The position numbers were made by a program, and so were the translations under genes. Below are positions 16,632 through 24,915 of a stretch of 64,000 bases of DNA, piece by piece; position 1 is the stretch's first letter; every line of letters starts with the position of its first letter. This DNA is from SLRI01 sp964402505 (lineage in GTDB: Bacteria; Pseudomonadota; Alphaproteobacteria; Geminicoccales; Geminicoccaceae): the NCBI GenBank assembly GCA_964402505.1, contig CAYOCP010000001.1, forward strand, positions 186,001 through 250,000. Direction: 5' to 3'. Under the pieces are notes generated by a model. The model saw only the letters and a list, made by a program, of their open reading frames with translations. It was not told the origin of the DNA and ran no database searches.

Positions 16632-17597
16632 ATGACGTCAGCCGGCGGACCCGCCCGCTCCGATATCGAGATCGCCATCATCGGCCCGCAGCGGCCGAGG
16701 CTCCTCGAGGCGCTCGAGGCGCGCTTCAAGTGCCACCATGTCCATGCCGAGCCGGACCCCTTGGCCCATCTCGACCGGCACGGCGCCCGGTACCGGGGTG
16801 CGGTGGGCAGCGGCATGGCCGGCCTCGGACGGGCCTATATCGAGCGCATGCCCAATCTCGAGATCTGTGCCCTCAACGGGGTCGGGCTCGAGACGACCGA
16901 CCTCGAGGGGGCTCGGGCGCGCGGCATCGTCGTCACCATCGCCCCCGATCTCTATGACGACGTGGCCGATCTCGCTTTGGGGCTGGCCCTCGCCGCCTGC
17001 CGCCGCATCGCCCATGGCGACCGGTTCGTGCGGCAGGGCGACTGGCTGAAGGGGCGGCTCGTGCTAGGGCGCAAGCTCACCGGCATGAAGGCCGGCCTGA
17101 TCGGCCTCGGCCGCATCGGCAGCGAGGTGGCGGCCAGGCTCCAGGGCTTCAAATGCGCCATCTCCTATGCCGACCCGGTGGCGCGCGACGTGCCTTACGC
17201 GCGCGCCCCCGACGCCGTGGCGCTGGCCCGCGAAAGCGACATCCTCTTCCTCTGTGCCGCCGGGGCGGCGAAGGGCAAGGCGGCGCCGATCGTCGGCCGC
17301 GAGGTCCTGGAAGCGCTCGGCCCGCGCGGCATCTTCGTCAACATCGCCCGCGGCTGGCTGGTCGACGAGCCGGCCATGGTCGAGCTCCTGACCTCGGGCG
17401 GCCTCGGTGCCGCCGGCCTCGACGTCTTCGATGACGAGCCCAGGGTGCCCCAAGCCCTTCTCGCCCTCGACAACGTGGTCCTCACGCCACACATCGCGAG
17501 CGGCACCGAGGAGACCATGGGAGCCATGGGCGACACGGTGGTCGCCAATCTCGAGAGCTGGTTCGCCGGCAAGGGAGCTCTGACCGCCGTGCCGTAA
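16632..17597 (+). CDS. D-isomer-specific 2-hydroxyacid dehydrogenase
   Basis: This 321-aa NAD(P)-dependent oxidoreductase interconverts a 2-oxoacid and a D-2-hydroxyacid in the cytoplasm. The Rossmann motif is GLGRIG (158-163). The catalytic triad appears in order: Arg in NIARGWLVDE, Glu in FDDEPRVPQ and His in LTPHIASGT. The length is typical of the glyoxylate/hydroxypyruvate reductase branch, but the substrate cannot be read off. GAGGAGGAATTC precedes the ATG. Its stop lies 15 bases before the RAYT-linked repeats, which probably serve as its 3' end. Confidence 0.93.
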   Translation: MTSAGGPARSDIEIAIIGPQRPRLLEALEARFKCHHVHAEPDPLAHLDRHGARYRGAVGSGMAGLGRAYIERMPNLEICALNGVGLETTDLEGARARGIVVTIAPDLYDDVADLALGLALAACRRIAHGDRFVRQGDWLKGRLVLGRKLTGMKAGLIGLGRIGSEVAARLQGFKCAISYADPVARDVPYARAPDAVALARESDILFLCAAGAAKGKAAPIVGREVLEALGPRGIFVNIARGWLVDEPAMVELLTSGGLGAAGLDVFDDEPRVPQALLALDNVVLTPHIASGTEETMGAMGDTVVANLESWFAGKGALTAVP

Positions 17598-17612
17598 GCC
17601 GCCGCAGCGGTC

Positions 17613-17676
17613 CTAATTGGGGACACGAACCGAATTTAACCTTTCTAATTGGGGACACGAACCGAATTTAACCTTT
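17613..17676. repeat. Two tandem 32-bp REP-like repeats, left flank of RAYT
   Basis: 17613-17644 and 17645-17676 are identical 32-base copies starting CTAATTGGGGACACGAACC and ending TTTAACCTTT. The right-hand copies beyond the RAYT gene are in the opposite orientation, so the transposase gene is bracketed by inverted repeats. The stop codon of the RAYT gene (TAA, minus strand) lies inside the second copy. Confidence 0.85.
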
Positions 17677-18342
17677 GGCCGCATTCCCTGCCGGCGGCCG
17701 GCCCCGTCTCGCCAGACGAAGCTTGCGGCCGAGGCCCGCCTCCAGGCGCTCGACGAAGGCGGGCGAGCCGAGGGGCCGGCCGCTGCGGACATGCCGGCGC
17801 AGCTCGTCGAGCTGCCAGCTCGGCGGCGTGTCGTCGAGAAATTCCCGCCAGTCGGGCACGAGATGATCGAGGCCACGCGGCGCGACGAGGCCGTCGGCTC
17901 CCAACCCCAGATGCGCCCGGGCGCTCGACCACGGCCATTCGGCGGCACGGGCGACGAGGCCGGCGCGTTCCGGATTGCGCTCGACATAGCGGATCGCGGC
18001 GAGGCAGTGCGGCTCGTCCATCGGGCAGGAGGCGAACCGGCCCTGCCAGAGATAGCCGGCCCAGCCTTCCCGACGGTTGACCCTTCGGGTGTAGTCGCGG
18101 TGGGTGTCGCCGATGGCCTTGGCCAGCGCGTCCGCGGCTTCGGGAACGACGACCAGATGCACGTGGTTGGGCATCAGGCACCAGGCCCAGACCACGACGT
18201 CGACCGCCCGGCAGTTGGCCCGCAGAAGATCGACATAGAGGCGGTAATCGCTCTCAGTGAAGAAGACCGCCTGCCGCCGATTGCCCCGTTGCGTAACATG
18301 ATGCGGCACACCGGCCGCCACCGCTCGCGCCATCCTCGCCAT
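17668..18342 (-). CDS. REP-associated tyrosine transposase (RAYT, Y1/HUH family)
   Basis: This 224-aa protein belongs to the IS200/IS605-like Y1 transposase superfamily, which cleaves single-stranded DNA and is thought to mobilise REP hairpins. The HUH motif is NHVH with His60 and His62 (CLMPNHVHLVVVP). The catalytic Tyr is Tyr119 in the RAYT signature AIRYVERNPERAGLV. N-terminal GVPHHVTQRGNRRQAVFF is also typical. All key residues are present, so it could be active. It is flanked by inverted REP-like repeats, ends inside one of them, and its 5' part is duplicated just upstream. RAYTs are usually single-copy domesticated genes, not ordinary insertion sequences. Confidence 0.93.
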   Translation of the reverse strand: MARMARAVAAGVPHHVTQRGNRRQAVFFTESDYRLYVDLLRANCRAVDVVVWAWCLMPNHVHLVVVPEAADALAKAIGDTHRDYTRRVNRREGWAGYLWQGRFASCPMDEPHCLAAIRYVERNPERAGLVARAAEWPWSSARAHLGLGADGLVAPRGLDHLVPDWREFLDDTPPSWQLDELRRHVRSGRPLGSPAFVERLEAGLGRKLRLARRGRPPAGNAAKG

Positions 18343-18366
18343 GCCGAGCGCCTAGCACGCGCGACG

Positions 18367-18396
18367 AAAGGTTAAAAGAGGTTCGTGTCCCCAATT
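18367..18396. repeat. REP-like repeat, right flank copy 1
   Basis: The 30 bases start AAAGGTTAAAAGAGGTTC and end GTCCCCAATT. This is the reverse complement of the left-flank repeats apart from a 3-4 base difference in the middle (AAGAG here, AATTC there). It lies 24 bases upstream of the RAYT start codon and could be part of its promoter or cleavage region. Confidence 0.8.
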
Positions 18397-18398
18397 CG

Positions 18399-18565
18399 AG
18401 GCACCAGGCCCAGACCACGACGTCGACCGCCCGGCAGTTAGTCCGCAGAAGATCGACATAGAGGCGGTAATCGCTCTCAGTGAAGAAGACCGCCTGCCGC
18501 CGATTGCCCCGTTGCGTAACATGATGCGGCACACCGGCCGCCACCGCTCGCGCCATCCTCGCCAT
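18399..18565 (-). pseudogene. Truncated duplicate of the RAYT 5' end
   Basis: The 221 bases at 18399-18619 repeat 18176-18396 at an offset of 223, with only a few base differences (for example TTAGTC for TTGGCC near 18439 and GATGAAAGG for GACGAAAGG). The copy holds the start codon (18565) and about the first 55 codons of the transposase, up to WAWCL, just before the HUH motif. It then runs into a repeat and reads on out of homology. It cannot make an active enzyme. The near identity shows the duplication is recent. Confidence 0.85.
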
Positions 18566-18589
18566 GCCGAGCGCCTAGCACGCGCGATG

Positions 18590-18705
18590 AAAGGTTAAAA
18601 GAGGTTCGTGTCCCCAATTCGGACCAAGGTTAAAAGAGGTTCGTGTCCCCAATTCGGACCCTAGCACGCGCGACGAAAGGTTAAAAGAGGTTCGTGTCCC
18701 CAATT
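18590..18705. repeat. Cluster of three REP-like repeats, right flank copies 2-4
   Basis: Copies lie at 18590-18619, 18626-18654 and 18676-18705, all in the same direction as the one at 18367. Each is followed by CGGACC, and the last is preceded by the CTAGCACGCGCGACG sequence that also precedes copy 1. This shows the repeating unit is about 50 bases including its flank. The spacers are short and unequal, so this is not a CRISPR array. The rest of 18706-18859 up to the binding-protein gene shows nothing recognisable beyond a leader. Confidence 0.85.
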
Positions 18706-18859
18706 CGGACCTCGGCACGACACCTGCCGTCGCGATCCTTGCCGCCTCGGGACGGCGCCGATATTCTCGGCCTGCGTCGTCGCCGGCTCCGGCGCGGGGC
18801 GGCGCCAGGGAATCGTCCGTCGCCAAGGCGACGACCAAGAAAGAACGGAGGCTGGTATC

Positions 18860-19876
18860 ATGCGTGGCGGAACCATCGGGCGGCATCTGGCGATCGGGCT
18901 GATCGGGGCATGGGCCCTCGCGGGCGTGGCCCGTGCCGAGACCATCACCGTCTACACCTCCTACGAGGAGGACGAGCTCGCCGCCTTCCTCGAGGCGATG
19001 AAGAAGGACCTCCCCGACCTCGATGTCGACGTGCTCCGGCTCTCCACCGGCGACCTGCAGGCGCGAATCCTCGCCGAGTCCGCCAACCCGCAGCACGACG
19101 TGATCTGGGGCTGGGCGGTGACCTCGATGGTCGACCCGCGCATCCTCGCCATGCTGGAGCCCTACGAGCCCGCCAATATCGACCGCGTGCCGCCGCGATT
19201 CCGCGATCCCGAGGGCCGCTGGTTCGCCGTGACGGGCTACATGGCCGCGTTCTGCGTCAACAACGAGGTTTTGAAGGCCAAGAACCTGCCCATGCCCACC
19301 TCCTGGGAGGACCTGCTCGATCCGGTCTACAAGGGCGAGATCGTCATGCCCAACCCGGCGAGCTCCGGCACGGGCTATTTGCAGATCGCCTCGATCCTGC
19401 AGATGAAGGGCGAGGAGGCGGGCTGGGAGTACCTGCGCGAGCTCGACAAGAACATCGCCCAGTACATCAAGAGCGGCTCCAAGCCCTGCAACGCCGCGAG
19501 CCAGGGCGAGTACGCCATTGGCGCCTCCTTCGCGCTGCGCGCCATCAAGAACATCGCCGAGGGCTACCCGATCACTATGGTGATCCCGGCCGAGGGCGCC
19601 GGCAACGAGCTCGAGGCGAATGCCCTCATGAAGTCCTCGACGCACAAGGACGCGGCCAAGAAGTTCCTCGACTGGACCCTCTCCGACCGCGCCGTCGACA
19701 CCTATTACGACTGGAAGGAGATCGTCACCGTCTCCGGCGGCACCATGCCGGAGCGGTTCAAGGCGGCGGGGCTGCCGGAGGATATCGGCTCCGTGATGTA
19801 CGACATGGACTTCGCCTGGTCGGCCGAGAACCGCGACCGCGTCCTCGAGCGGTGGACGGCCGAGTTCGACAACTGA
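18860..19876 (+). CDS. ABC importer periplasmic binding protein, putative 2-aminoethylphosphonate type
   Basis: This is a 338-aa extracellular solute-binding protein of the iron/thiamine/phosphonate group. The signal peptide is residues 1-26 (cut after ARA). The mature start ETITVYTSYEEDELAAF is the usual first strand, and VIWGWAVTSM, TSWEDLLDPVYKG and GTGYLQIASILQ follow. The closest family I know with an adjacent ATPase and a double-length permease is the putative 2-aminoethylphosphonate importer (PhnS2-T2-U2). A ferric-iron (AfuA/FbpA) role is the alternative: the iron proteins use a Tyr pair late in the protein, which is not clearly seen here. It starts the three-gene operon. Confidence 0.8.
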   Translation: MRGGTIGRHLAIGLIGAWALAGVARAETITVYTSYEEDELAAFLEAMKKDLPDLDVDVLRLSTGDLQARILAESANPQHDVIWGWAVTSMVDPRILAMLEPYEPANIDRVPPRFRDPEGRWFAVTGYMAAFCVNNEVLKAKNLPMPTSWEDLLDPVYKGEIVMPNPASSGTGYLQIASILQMKGEEAGWEYLRELDKNIAQYIKSGSKPCNAASQGEYAIGASFALRAIKNIAEGYPITMVIPAEGAGNELEANALMKSSTHKDAAKKFLDWTLSDRAVDTYYDWKEIVTVSGGTMPERFKAAGLPEDIGSVMYDMDFAWSAENRDRVLERWTAEFDN

Positions 19877-19907
19877 CCTTTCGGGCGAGCACGCGGACGG
19901 GCGGACG

Positions 19908-20960
19908 GTGACGCTCCGGATCCGGGGGGTGGTCAAGCGCTTCGGCGCCCTGACCGCCCTCGACGCCGTGGACCTCGAAGTCGGCCAGGGCGAGCTGGTC
20001 TCCTTCCTCGGCCCTTCGGGCTGCGGCAAGACCACGCTCCTGCGCGTCGTCGCCGGGCTCGAGACCGCCGACGAGGGGGCGGTGCTCCTGGACGATGCCG
20101 ACCTGATCCGCACCCCGGCGAGGCAGCGAAACTTCGGCGTCGTCTTCCAGTCCTACTCGCTCTTCCCCAACCGCGACGCCCGGGAGAACATCGCCTACGG
20201 CCTCGAATGCCGGCGCTGGACGCGGGAGCGGATCGGGGCGCGCGTCGGCGAGATGCTGCAGCTCGTCGGCCTCCTGGACCACGCGCGCAAGCTGCCGTCG
20301 CAGCTCTCGGGCGGGCAGCAGCAGCGCGTGGCGCTGGCCCGCGCCATCGCCCCGGACCCGGCCCTCCTCCTCCTCGACGAGCCGCTCTCGGCCCTCGACG
20401 CCAAGGTCCGCGAAGGGCTGAGGCTGGAGATCAGGGCGCTGCAGCAGCGGCTCGGCATCACCACCATCATGGTCACGCACGACCAGGAGGAGGCGCTGAC
20501 CATGGCCGACCGCATCGTCGTCATGCGCGCCGGCCATATCGAGCAGGTGGGCACCGCCGCCGACCTCTACGACCGCCCCGAAACCCGCTTCGTCGCCGAG
20601 TTCGTCGGCCGCATCAACGTCCTGCCGGTGGATGCGAAGGGCAGCGTCTGCGGCCGGCCCTTGGCCCTTGTCGAAGGGGGATTCGGGGGCCGCCGGCCGG
20701 CCCTCGTCGGCATCCGGCCCGAGGCGGTCCGCGTCCATGCGCCCGAGGCGGCACCGCCCGACGCCCTGGCGGCCCGGCTCGAGCAGGCGATCTTCCTCGG
20801 CAACCTCACCCATCTGGTCCTGCGCGTCGAGGGCTCGGCTGCGGATGACCCTCCCCTCCTCGCCGAGCTGCACGGCGTGCGGCCCGACCGCCTCGCCGCC
20901 GGCGCGCCGCTCGCCGTCGAGCTGCCGAGGACGGCGCTTCGGGTGCTCGAATGGCGCTGA
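19908..20960 (+). CDS. ABC importer ATP-binding subunit
   Basis: This is a 350-aa ATPase of the PotA/FbpC/PhnT group. Walker A is GPSGCGKTT (35-43), signature LSGGQQQRVALARA, Walker B LLLLDEPLSALD, followed by the H-loop MVTHDQEEA. The C-terminal 100 residues form the TOBE regulatory domain (FVGRINVLPV, VGIRPEAVRVHAPEA). It starts at GTG 19908, 31 bases after the binding-protein stop, and overlaps the permease start by 10 bases, so the two are translationally linked. It energises uptake at the inner face of the membrane. Confidence 0.95.
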   Translation: MTLRIRGVVKRFGALTALDAVDLEVGQGELVSFLGPSGCGKTTLLRVVAGLETADEGAVLLDDADLIRTPARQRNFGVVFQSYSLFPNRDARENIAYGLECRRWTRERIGARVGEMLQLVGLLDHARKLPSQLSGGQQQRVALARAIAPDPALLLLDEPLSALDAKVREGLRLEIRALQQRLGITTIMVTHDQEEALTMADRIVVMRAGHIEQVGTAADLYDRPETRFVAEFVGRINVLPVDAKGSVCGRPLALVEGGFGGRRPALVGIRPEAVRVHAPEAAPPDALAARLEQAIFLGNLTHLVLRVEGSAADDPPLLAELHGVRPDRLAAGAPLAVELPRTALRVLEWR

Positions 20961-22618
20961 GCGGCGCCGCTGCCGGCCGGTCGCGTCCGGATCGGCTGCC
21001 GGTCGCGCTCGTCACCCTCGCGATCGCCATCCCGCTCGTCCTCTTCATCCTCTACCCCCTCGCCTTCATCCTCGGGCGCAGCTTCGTCACCGAGGACGGC
21101 ATCGGCCTTGCCAACTACACCCGGATGCTCGGCGCCGAGCGCTTCCTCGGCATCCTCGCCAACTCCTTCGCGGTGACGCTGACCAGCACCGTCATCGCCG
21201 TCGTCCTCGCCTATCTCTTCGCCTACGCCCTGCAGCGCACGGTTATTCCGCTCAAGGGCTTCTTCCGCCTCGTCGCGGTCGTGCCGATCTTCGCGCCGTC
21301 GCTGGTCCAGGCGCAGGGGCTGGTCCTGCTCTTCGGCAGGAACGGCCTGATCAACCGCACGTTCGATGCCGGGATCGAGATCTACGGCTTCTGGGGCATC
21401 GTGATCGCCATGGTGCTCTACGTCTTCCCTTACGCCTTTCTGATCCTCTCGGCGGCGCTCGCCGTGGCCGATGCCAGGCTCTACGAATCGGCCGAGATGC
21501 TGGGCGCCGGCCCCGGCCGGGTCTTCCGCACGGTGACGCTGCCGGCCACCCGCTACGGCCTCGCCGCCGCGATCTTCGTCTCCTTCACCCTGGTCATCAC
21601 CGATTTCGGCAACCCCATGGTGATTGGCGCCGATTACGGCGTGCTCGCCACCGAGGTCTACAACCAGGTCATCGGCCAGGCGAACTTCGAGCGCGGCACG
21701 GTGATCGGCATGATCCTGCTGGTTCCCGCCGCCATCGCCGCGATCGGCGAAAAATACATCAGCGCGCGCCAGTTCGCCGTGGTGGGCGAGCAGTCGCGGC
21801 CTTTGGTGATCCGCCCGAGCGCTGGCCGGGACGCCGCCTTCCTGGCCGTCGTCGTGGCGATTGCTCTCGCGATCCTCGCCATCGTCGCCATCGTCGTCTT
21901 CGCGAGCTTCGTCGATCTCTGGCCCTACCGGATGAGCCTGAGCCTTCGCCACTACGCCTTCGACGTGCAGAACGGCATCGAGCCCTTGTGGAACTCGATC
22001 CTGATCGGCCTCATGGCGGCGGCCATCGGCGTGCCGGCCATCACGGCCGCCTCCTACGTGGTCGAGCGGCTGCGATCCGCCGCCTCGCGCCCGCTCTACT
22101 TCGTCTCGATCCTGCCCGCGGCGGTGCCGGGCATGGTGCTCGGGCTCGGCTACATCCTCGCCTTCAACGATCCGGCGAACCCGGTCTACCTGATCTACGG
22201 CACGCTTCTGATCATCGCCATCTGCAACGTCTACCACTACCACGCGCAGGGCTTCCTCATCGCCTCGACCAGCCTGAAGCAGATCAGCCCGACCTTCGAC
22301 GAGGCATCGGCGACCCTCGGCGGCACGCGCTTCATGACCTTCCGCAAGGTCACCCTGCCGCTTCTGGCCCCGACCCTGGTCGGCATCGCGGTCTTCTTCT
22401 TCATGCGCTCGATGGTGACGCTCTCGGCGGTCATCTTCCTGATCACGCCCTCGACCCAGGTCGCCGCCGTCTCGGTCCTGCTGCTCGAGGACCGGGGCGC
22501 CACCAATCAGGCCGCCGCCTTCTCGGTCTGCATCATGGCGATCGTCGTGGGCGCCCTGCTCCTCACCCGCCTCGTCTTGCGCCTCGCCGGCTTCCGCGAG
22601 GTGGCGCTCATCCGCTGA
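20951..22618 (+). CDS. ABC importer permease, double-length (two fused membrane domains)
   Basis: The 555-aa protein contains two binding-protein-dependent transport domains in one chain. The EAA-like loops are at about 170-190 (ESAEMLGAGPGRVFRTVTLPATRYG) and about 440-460 (EASATLGGTRFMTFRKVTLPLL), each with its glycine. About twelve helices are expected. One chain can therefore form the whole channel with two ATPase subunits. The fused form is typical of the FbpB-like iron and the putative 2-aminoethylphosphonate systems. It ends the operon, and the next gene (ccoS) is convergent 52 bases on. Confidence 0.93.
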   Translation: MALSGAAAGRSRPDRLPVALVTLAIAIPLVLFILYPLAFILGRSFVTEDGIGLANYTRMLGAERFLGILANSFAVTLTSTVIAVVLAYLFAYALQRTVIPLKGFFRLVAVVPIFAPSLVQAQGLVLLFGRNGLINRTFDAGIEIYGFWGIVIAMVLYVFPYAFLILSAALAVADARLYESAEMLGAGPGRVFRTVTLPATRYGLAAAIFVSFTLVITDFGNPMVIGADYGVLATEVYNQVIGQANFERGTVIGMILLVPAAIAAIGEKYISARQFAVVGEQSRPLVIRPSAGRDAAFLAVVVAIALAILAIVAIVVFASFVDLWPYRMSLSLRHYAFDVQNGIEPLWNSILIGLMAAAIGVPAITAASYVVERLRSAASRPLYFVSILPAAVPGMVLGLGYILAFNDPANPVYLIYGTLLIIAICNVYHYHAQGFLIASTSLKQISPTFDEASATLGGTRFMTFRKVTLPLLAPTLVGIAVFFFMRSMVTLSAVIFLITPSTQVAAVSVLLLEDRGATNQAAAFSVCIMAIVVGALLLTRLVLRLAGFREVALIR

Positions 22619-22670
22619 AAGCGCTGACGGCCGCCGGCGCACTTTTCCGCCGGTCGACGCCTTCGGCCTG

Positions 22671-22844
22671 CTAGCGCTTGGGCGCCGCCCGGCGGGAACG
22701 GGGTGGGCCCGCATCCGGCATAAGAATGCGCTCGGCGGCACCTTGCGGATCGTCGAACTGGTCGTGCCGCAAGGCCCAGAAGAAGGCGCCGAGGCCGATC
22801 AGGCCCATGACGATCGAGACCGGGATGAGGACCAGGAAGGTCAT
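22671..22844 (-). CDS. ccoS: cbb3 oxidase maturation protein CcoS
   Basis: This 57-residue single-helix protein is needed for cofactor insertion into cbb3-type oxidase. The frame reads MTFLVLIPVSIVMGLIG through a membrane helix, then the family signature FFWALRHDQFDDPQGAAERIL, and ends in a basic tail. The match to CcoS/FixS is clear. The ATG overlaps the stop of the DUF2189 gene (ATGA), so it is co-translated with it. It is the last gene of the cco run. The copper ATPase ccoI and ccoG/ccoH, usually next to ccoS, are absent from this window. Confidence 0.92.
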   Translation of the reverse strand: MTFLVLIPVSIVMGLIGLGAFFWALRHDQFDDPQGAAERILMPDAGPPRSRRAAPKR

Positions 22845-23656
22845 GGCCGCTCGGTGGCGCCGATGGCGCGCCAGGCATGCCAGGTGCCGTAGCCCAGGAC
22901 CGGGAAGACCAAGATGAGGCCGAGCAACCCCGTCAGAAGGGACACGGCAAGGCCGATGGCCACGATCACGCCCCAGGTCAGCACCGCCGGCAGGTTCTGC
23001 GCGGTCATGGCGAAGCTCGTGCCCATGGCGGTCAGGGCGTCGCGCTCGCCGGACATCAGCATCGGGATGGAGAAGAGGCTGATGGCGAAGGCGAAGGCGG
23101 CGAAGATGGCGCCGACGAAGCTGCCCACCAGGATCAAGGACCAGCCGCGCGCCGTGGTCAGCACGTTGACCATGGCCTCCTCGGTTCCCGGAAAGGGGTT
23201 GAGGCCGAAGAAGAGGGCGTAGAGCAGATCGGCGGCCCTGATCCAGAAGAGCACGAGCAGGCCCAGGAAAAGCCCGGCATAGGCGAGTTGCGCTCCCGAG
23301 GCCGGGCGGACGACGACCATCTGCAGGAGCCCGAGCGGCCGGCCCGTCTCGCGCGCCCGGCTCTTCTCGTAGAGGCCGACCGCGAGGAAGGGACCGACGA
23401 TCAGAAAGCCGGAGAAGGCCGGCAGCACCAGATAGAGCAGGCCGGCCGCCCAGAGCACGACCAGCACGACCAGGGACAGCACGAAGAGAAAACCGCCATA
23501 GGCGAGGCTTGGCCCTGGTGCGGCGCGCAGATCCGCCCAGCCGGCCCGAAGCCAGTCGAACGCCGCCGAAGCCGGCAGATGACGGGCGAAGGCCCGGGGC
23601 GGACGGCGCGGCGGGTTGAGGGTCGGCAGCGGCTCCAGGATCGCGCGTCTCTTCAT
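22841..23656 (-). CDS. DUF2189 integral membrane protein
   Basis: The 271-aa protein has about six transmembrane helices (for example LAYGGFLFVLSLVVLVVLW, the LPAFSGFLIVGPFLAVGLYE loop, SLILVGSFVGAIFAAFAFA, and a last helix before GYGTWHAWRAIG). GPFLAVGLYEKSR and GTWHAWRA are features I associate with DUF2189 membrane proteins, often encoded beside cbb3 or cytochrome genes. The role is unknown. The Met at 23656 has AAAGG upstream; an alternative Met at 23674 lacks one. It overlaps ccoS by 4 bases and follows the 54-codon gene by 22 bases, so it sits inside the oxidase operon. Confidence 0.8.
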   Translation of the reverse strand: MKRRAILEPLPTLNPPRRPPRAFARHLPASAAFDWLRAGWADLRAAPGPSLAYGGFLFVLSLVVLVVLWAAGLLYLVLPAFSGFLIVGPFLAVGLYEKSRARETGRPLGLLQMVVVRPASGAQLAYAGLFLGLLVLFWIRAADLLYALFFGLNPFPGTEEAMVNVLTTARGWSLILVGSFVGAIFAAFAFAISLFSIPMLMSGERDALTAMGTSFAMTAQNLPAVLTWGVIVAIGLAVSLLTGLLGLILVFPVLGYGTWHAWRAIGATERP

Positions 23657-23678
23657 CGAACGGCCTTTGAGCATGAGG

Positions 23679-23843
23679 TCAGCACGCGGGCTTGGCCGGC
23701 GCCTTGCCGGCGTCAGGCGCCACGCAGGCGGGCTGCGAGGTGAAGGCCACGGTCACGAGATGCACGTTGGCCGCGATGAAGACGCCGGCGAGCAGGAGGG
23801 CCGCCAGGATCGCGAGGCGCTTCTGGCTCCAGCGTCCGCTCAT
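23679..23843 (-). CDS. Small membrane protein of the cbb3 cluster, 54 aa
   Basis: The ATG at 23843 overlaps the ccoP stop (ATGA), which supports translation. The product has a basic N-terminus (SGRWSQKR), one long hydrophobic helix (LAILAALLLAGVFIAANVHLV) and a short outer tail with two cysteines (QPACVAPDAGKAPAKPAC, ending the protein). I do not know a named family. Small proteins of this design appear near ccoP in other alphaproteobacteria, by memory only. Two periplasmic-side Cys suggest a disulfide or a metal site, possibly for oxidase assembly; that is inference. Confidence 0.75.
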   Translation of the reverse strand: MSGRWSQKRLAILAALLLAGVFIAANVHLVTVAFTSQPACVAPDAGKAPAKPAC

Positions 23844-24733
23844 CGGCTGGCGATCCTCTCGTGCTCGGCGGGGAGCCTCGAGACGTAGAGCGCGAGCAGG
23901 TTGATCTCGGCCTCGCTCAACCGATCCGCCCAGGTCGGCATGACACCCTGGCGGCCACGCTGCAGCGTGGCGAAGATGGTCGCCCGGTCGCCGCCGTAGA
24001 TCCAGTGCCCGTCCGCCAAAGAAGGTGCGCCGATCATGAGCCCGCCCTCGCCCCGATCACCGTGGCAGGAGGCGCAGTTCTCGGTGAAGAGGGTCCCGGC
24101 CTCGCTCTCGAAATCGGCCTGCCCGGTGGAGATCTCCTGCACGAAGCCGGTCAGCGTCTCGATCTGGCCGCGCTCCAGCATCTGGTCCCGGCCGAAGGCC
24201 GGCATCTGCGCGAAGCGGGTCTCGGGGTGCGGGCTGTTGATGCCGACCCGCAAAGTCTCCGCGATGGTGGCGGGATCGCCGCCCCAGAGCCAGTCGCTGT
24301 CGGCGAGGTTCGGAAAGCCCGGGCCGCCGGTCGCGTCCGTGCCGTGGCAGGCGGCGCAATTGTCGGCGAAGAGCCGGGCCGCCGCCGGCATCGCCTTCGC
24401 GAGCAGCTCGTGGTCGGCCTCGAGCGCGTCGAAATCGCCCCCGGCGAAGCGCGCCATCCAGTCCTCGCGCCCCGAGGCCAGTCGCTGATAGCCCTCGACC
24501 GCCATCTCGCCCTGGTCGAGGCCGAGCAGGCCACGCGTGTAGTCGCGGCCGGTCGGCCAGGTCGGCAGCAGCACCCAGGCGATGACCGAATAGATGAAGG
24601 TCAGGGCCAGCGCCCAGATCACGAGCCGCGGGAACGGCGTGTTGAGCTCATGGATGCCGTTCCAGTCGTGGCCGGTGGTCTCGTGGCCGGTGACCGGATC
24701 GATGTCGGGTGCCTGACCGTCCTTGATGCTCAT
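23840..24733 (-). CDS. ccoP: cbb3 oxidase subunit CcoP (dihaem cytochrome c)
   Basis: This 297-aa membrane-anchored dihaem subunit passes electrons from soluble cytochrome c or CcoO to CcoN. The N-terminal cytosolic segment has the family's GHEWDGI-like motif as GHDWNGIHELNTPFPRWW-type sequence (here HELNTPFPRLVIW), then one helix (about 35-57). Two haem sites follow: CAACH at 126-130 and CASCH at 220-224, with Met ligands later in each domain (QMPAF and VMPTWADRL). It overlaps ccoQ by 4 bases upstream and the 54-codon gene downstream. Confidence 0.97.
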   Translation of the reverse strand: MSIKDGQAPDIDPVTGHETTGHDWNGIHELNTPFPRLVIWALALTFIYSVIAWVLLPTWPTGRDYTRGLLGLDQGEMAVEGYQRLASGREDWMARFAGGDFDALEADHELLAKAMPAAARLFADNCAACHGTDATGGPGFPNLADSDWLWGGDPATIAETLRVGINSPHPETRFAQMPAFGRDQMLERGQIETLTGFVQEISTGQADFESEAGTLFTENCASCHGDRGEGGLMIGAPSLADGHWIYGGDRATIFATLQRGRQGVMPTWADRLSEAEINLLALYVSRLPAEHERIASR

Positions 24734-24915
24734 GCCCGGTCTCCGCCGCCCTTGCCCTCGCCGTCCGCGCCCTGGAGGATCGAGTGGGCCGCCCGCTCGT
24801 GCGCCGCCTTCCGGCTCGGACGGTAGGCCAGGATCACGACGATCACGAAGAACGCCATCATCCAGAAGAGGCCGAAGGTCTTCGCCAGCAGCACCAGCGT
24901 GTCGTGCGACGGCAT
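24730..24915 (-). CDS. ccoQ: cbb3 oxidase subunit CcoQ
   Basis: This is a 61-aa single-helix protein. The helix LFWMMAFFVIVVILAYRPS and the following basic stretch are the CcoQ/FixQ pattern. It is thought to stabilise the CcoNOP core. The ATG overlaps the ccoO stop by one base (TGATG), so translation is coupled. The tail is Gly/Lys-rich and not conserved in the family. Confidence 0.93.
   Translation of the reverse strand: MPSHDTLVLLAKTFGLFWMMAFFVIVVILAYRPSRKAAHERAAHSILQGADGEGKGGGDRA

Noticed and set aside
15441..17597. A complete polyamine ABC transporter operon
   Set aside because: Only the binding protein is present, followed by a dehydrogenase and then repeats. The ABC operon at 19908 belongs with the separate binding protein at 18860.
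18367..18705. CRISPR array
   Set aside because: The repeats are about 30 bases, but spacers are short, unequal and partly repeat-derived. There are no cas genes, and a RAYT gene explains the repeats.
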